From the NCBI RefSeq assembly GCF_035917415.1, contig NZ_CP109073.1:1967001-2031000 (forward strand): 64,000 bases of DNA, written 5' to 3'. Of this stretch, positions 63,610 through 64,000 are shown in pieces; within the stretch, counting starts at the first letter, position 1; each line of letters opens with the position of its first letter. Under the pieces are notes generated by a model. That model did not search any database and was not told the DNA's origin. It saw nothing but the letters and a program-made list of their open reading frames with translations. The DNA comes from Streptomyces sp. NBC_01803 (GTDB lineage Bacteria; Actinomycetota; Actinomycetes; Streptomycetales; Streptomycetaceae). The position numbers and the translations under genes are program-made.

Positions 63610-64000
63610 ATGCCCGCAACCGCCAGACGTCGATTCCTCGTTGGTGGCGCGGCGGCCGTCGGGGCGGCAGCCGCCGGGCCGTTGGCCGCCTCCGGCTCCG
63701 TCCGCGCCGCGACCCGCCCGCTCCCCGAAGGTCTGTTCACTCTCGGTGTCGCCTCGGGCGACCCGCTCCCCGACGGCGTCGTCCTGTGGACGCGGCTGGC
63801 CCCCGACCCGCTGGCGGGCGGCGGCATGCCCGACCGGGCCGTGGACGTGGAGTGGCAGGTCGCCGAGGACTCCGCGTTCCGCCGGATCGCCCGCAGCGGC
63901 ACGGCCACCGCCGAACCCGCCTACGGCCACAGCGTTCACGTCGACGTGCGCGGCCTGCGCGCGCACCGCGACCACTGGTACCGGTTCCGCGCCGGGGGCG
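63610..64000 (+). CDS. phoD: PhoD-type alkaline phosphatase, N-terminal part (cut by window edge)
   Basis: The ATG at 63610, with GAGAGGG upstream, starts MPATARRRFLVGGAAAVGAA, a twin-arginine (RRRFLVGG) Tat signal. The PhoD N-domain follows: [65 protein letters not shown]. The frame is open to the window end; the metal-binding core lies outside. It is a paralogue of the phosphatase at 38362-40011, sharing the [16 protein letters not shown] block exactly. Confidence 0.93.
   Translation, partial: MPATARRRFLVGGAAAVGAAAAGPLAASGSVRAATRPLPEGLFTLGVASGDPLPDGVVLWTRLAPDPLAGGGMPDRAVDVEWQVAEDSAFRRIARSGTATAEPAYGHSVHVDVRGLRAHRDHWYRFRAGG

Overview
The window comes from a high-GC actinomycete, very probably a Streptomyces. 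The signs are strong codon bias, many GTG/TTG starts, ATGA/GTGA overlaps, AfsA-like and lanthipeptide genes, an Fxs maturation locus, and rare TTA (bldA-type) codons confined to a few accessory genes. No rRNA, tRNA, complete insertion sequence or phage module was seen.

Layout. (1) 1-4019: the 3' end of cas1, complete cas2, a short leader and a CRISPR array of 50 repeats and 49 spacers with several internal duplications. (2) 4020-6465: a gene-poor scar with a recombinase-like remnant, then a CYTH protein beside a broken radical SAM gene. (3) 6531-18073: a catabolic island with two paralogous GntR regulators, FAH hydrolase, extradiol-type dioxygenase, two-subunit CoA-transferase, carboxymuconolactone-decarboxylase-like protein, MFS importer, ruined cupin gene, FAD monooxygenase, amidohydrolase and alpha/beta hydrolase. 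A shared TTTCGAAA operator lies in its three promoter regions. (4) 18057-20289: a compact candidate type II restriction-modification pair. (5) 20411-21568: a cation/proton antiporter. (6) 21674-31624: the most striking locus. It is an Fxs-type radical SAM peptide-maturation operon (FxsB, TIR-like FxsC, and FxsT with ParA, NB-ARC and TPR regions) plus a roadblock-like protein. It is divergent from a TIR-like/CHAT (caspase-fold) protease gene and an unknown partner. (7) 31694-38173: MFS exporter with MarR repressor, a broken VOC gene, an orphan Orn/Lys/Arg decarboxylase, a DUF1772 protein and a Nei-type glycosylase. (8) 38362-43591: PhoD phosphatase and a minimal class II lanthipeptide locus (lanA-lanM). 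(9) 43745-48728: stress and housekeeping genes, a minisatellite and a secreted nuclease. (10) 48840-56864: a probable small-molecule cluster with acyl-CoA carboxylase beta and epsilon subunits, YCII protein, single-hotdog AfsA-like protein, ACP, ketoreductase, AMP-ligase, phosphopantetheinyl transferase, HAD phosphatase and LuxR regulator. (11) 57415-64000: a TetR-controlled pair, a two-component system with a TTA codon in the kinase, a UbiA prenyltransferase, a DUF2165 protein and the start of a second PhoD.

How the parts fit. CRISPR, restriction-modification and the TIR/CHAT/NB-ARC-TPR locus make the left half rich in defence or self/non-self type functions. The centre and right hold two or three specialised-metabolite loci. 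TTA codons in fxsB, fxsC, the TIR-CHAT gene, the decarboxylase, lanM and the histidine kinase suggest that these accessory functions are tied to development through bldA. Functions given for unknown proteins are inference from motifs and neighbours; no database search was possible.
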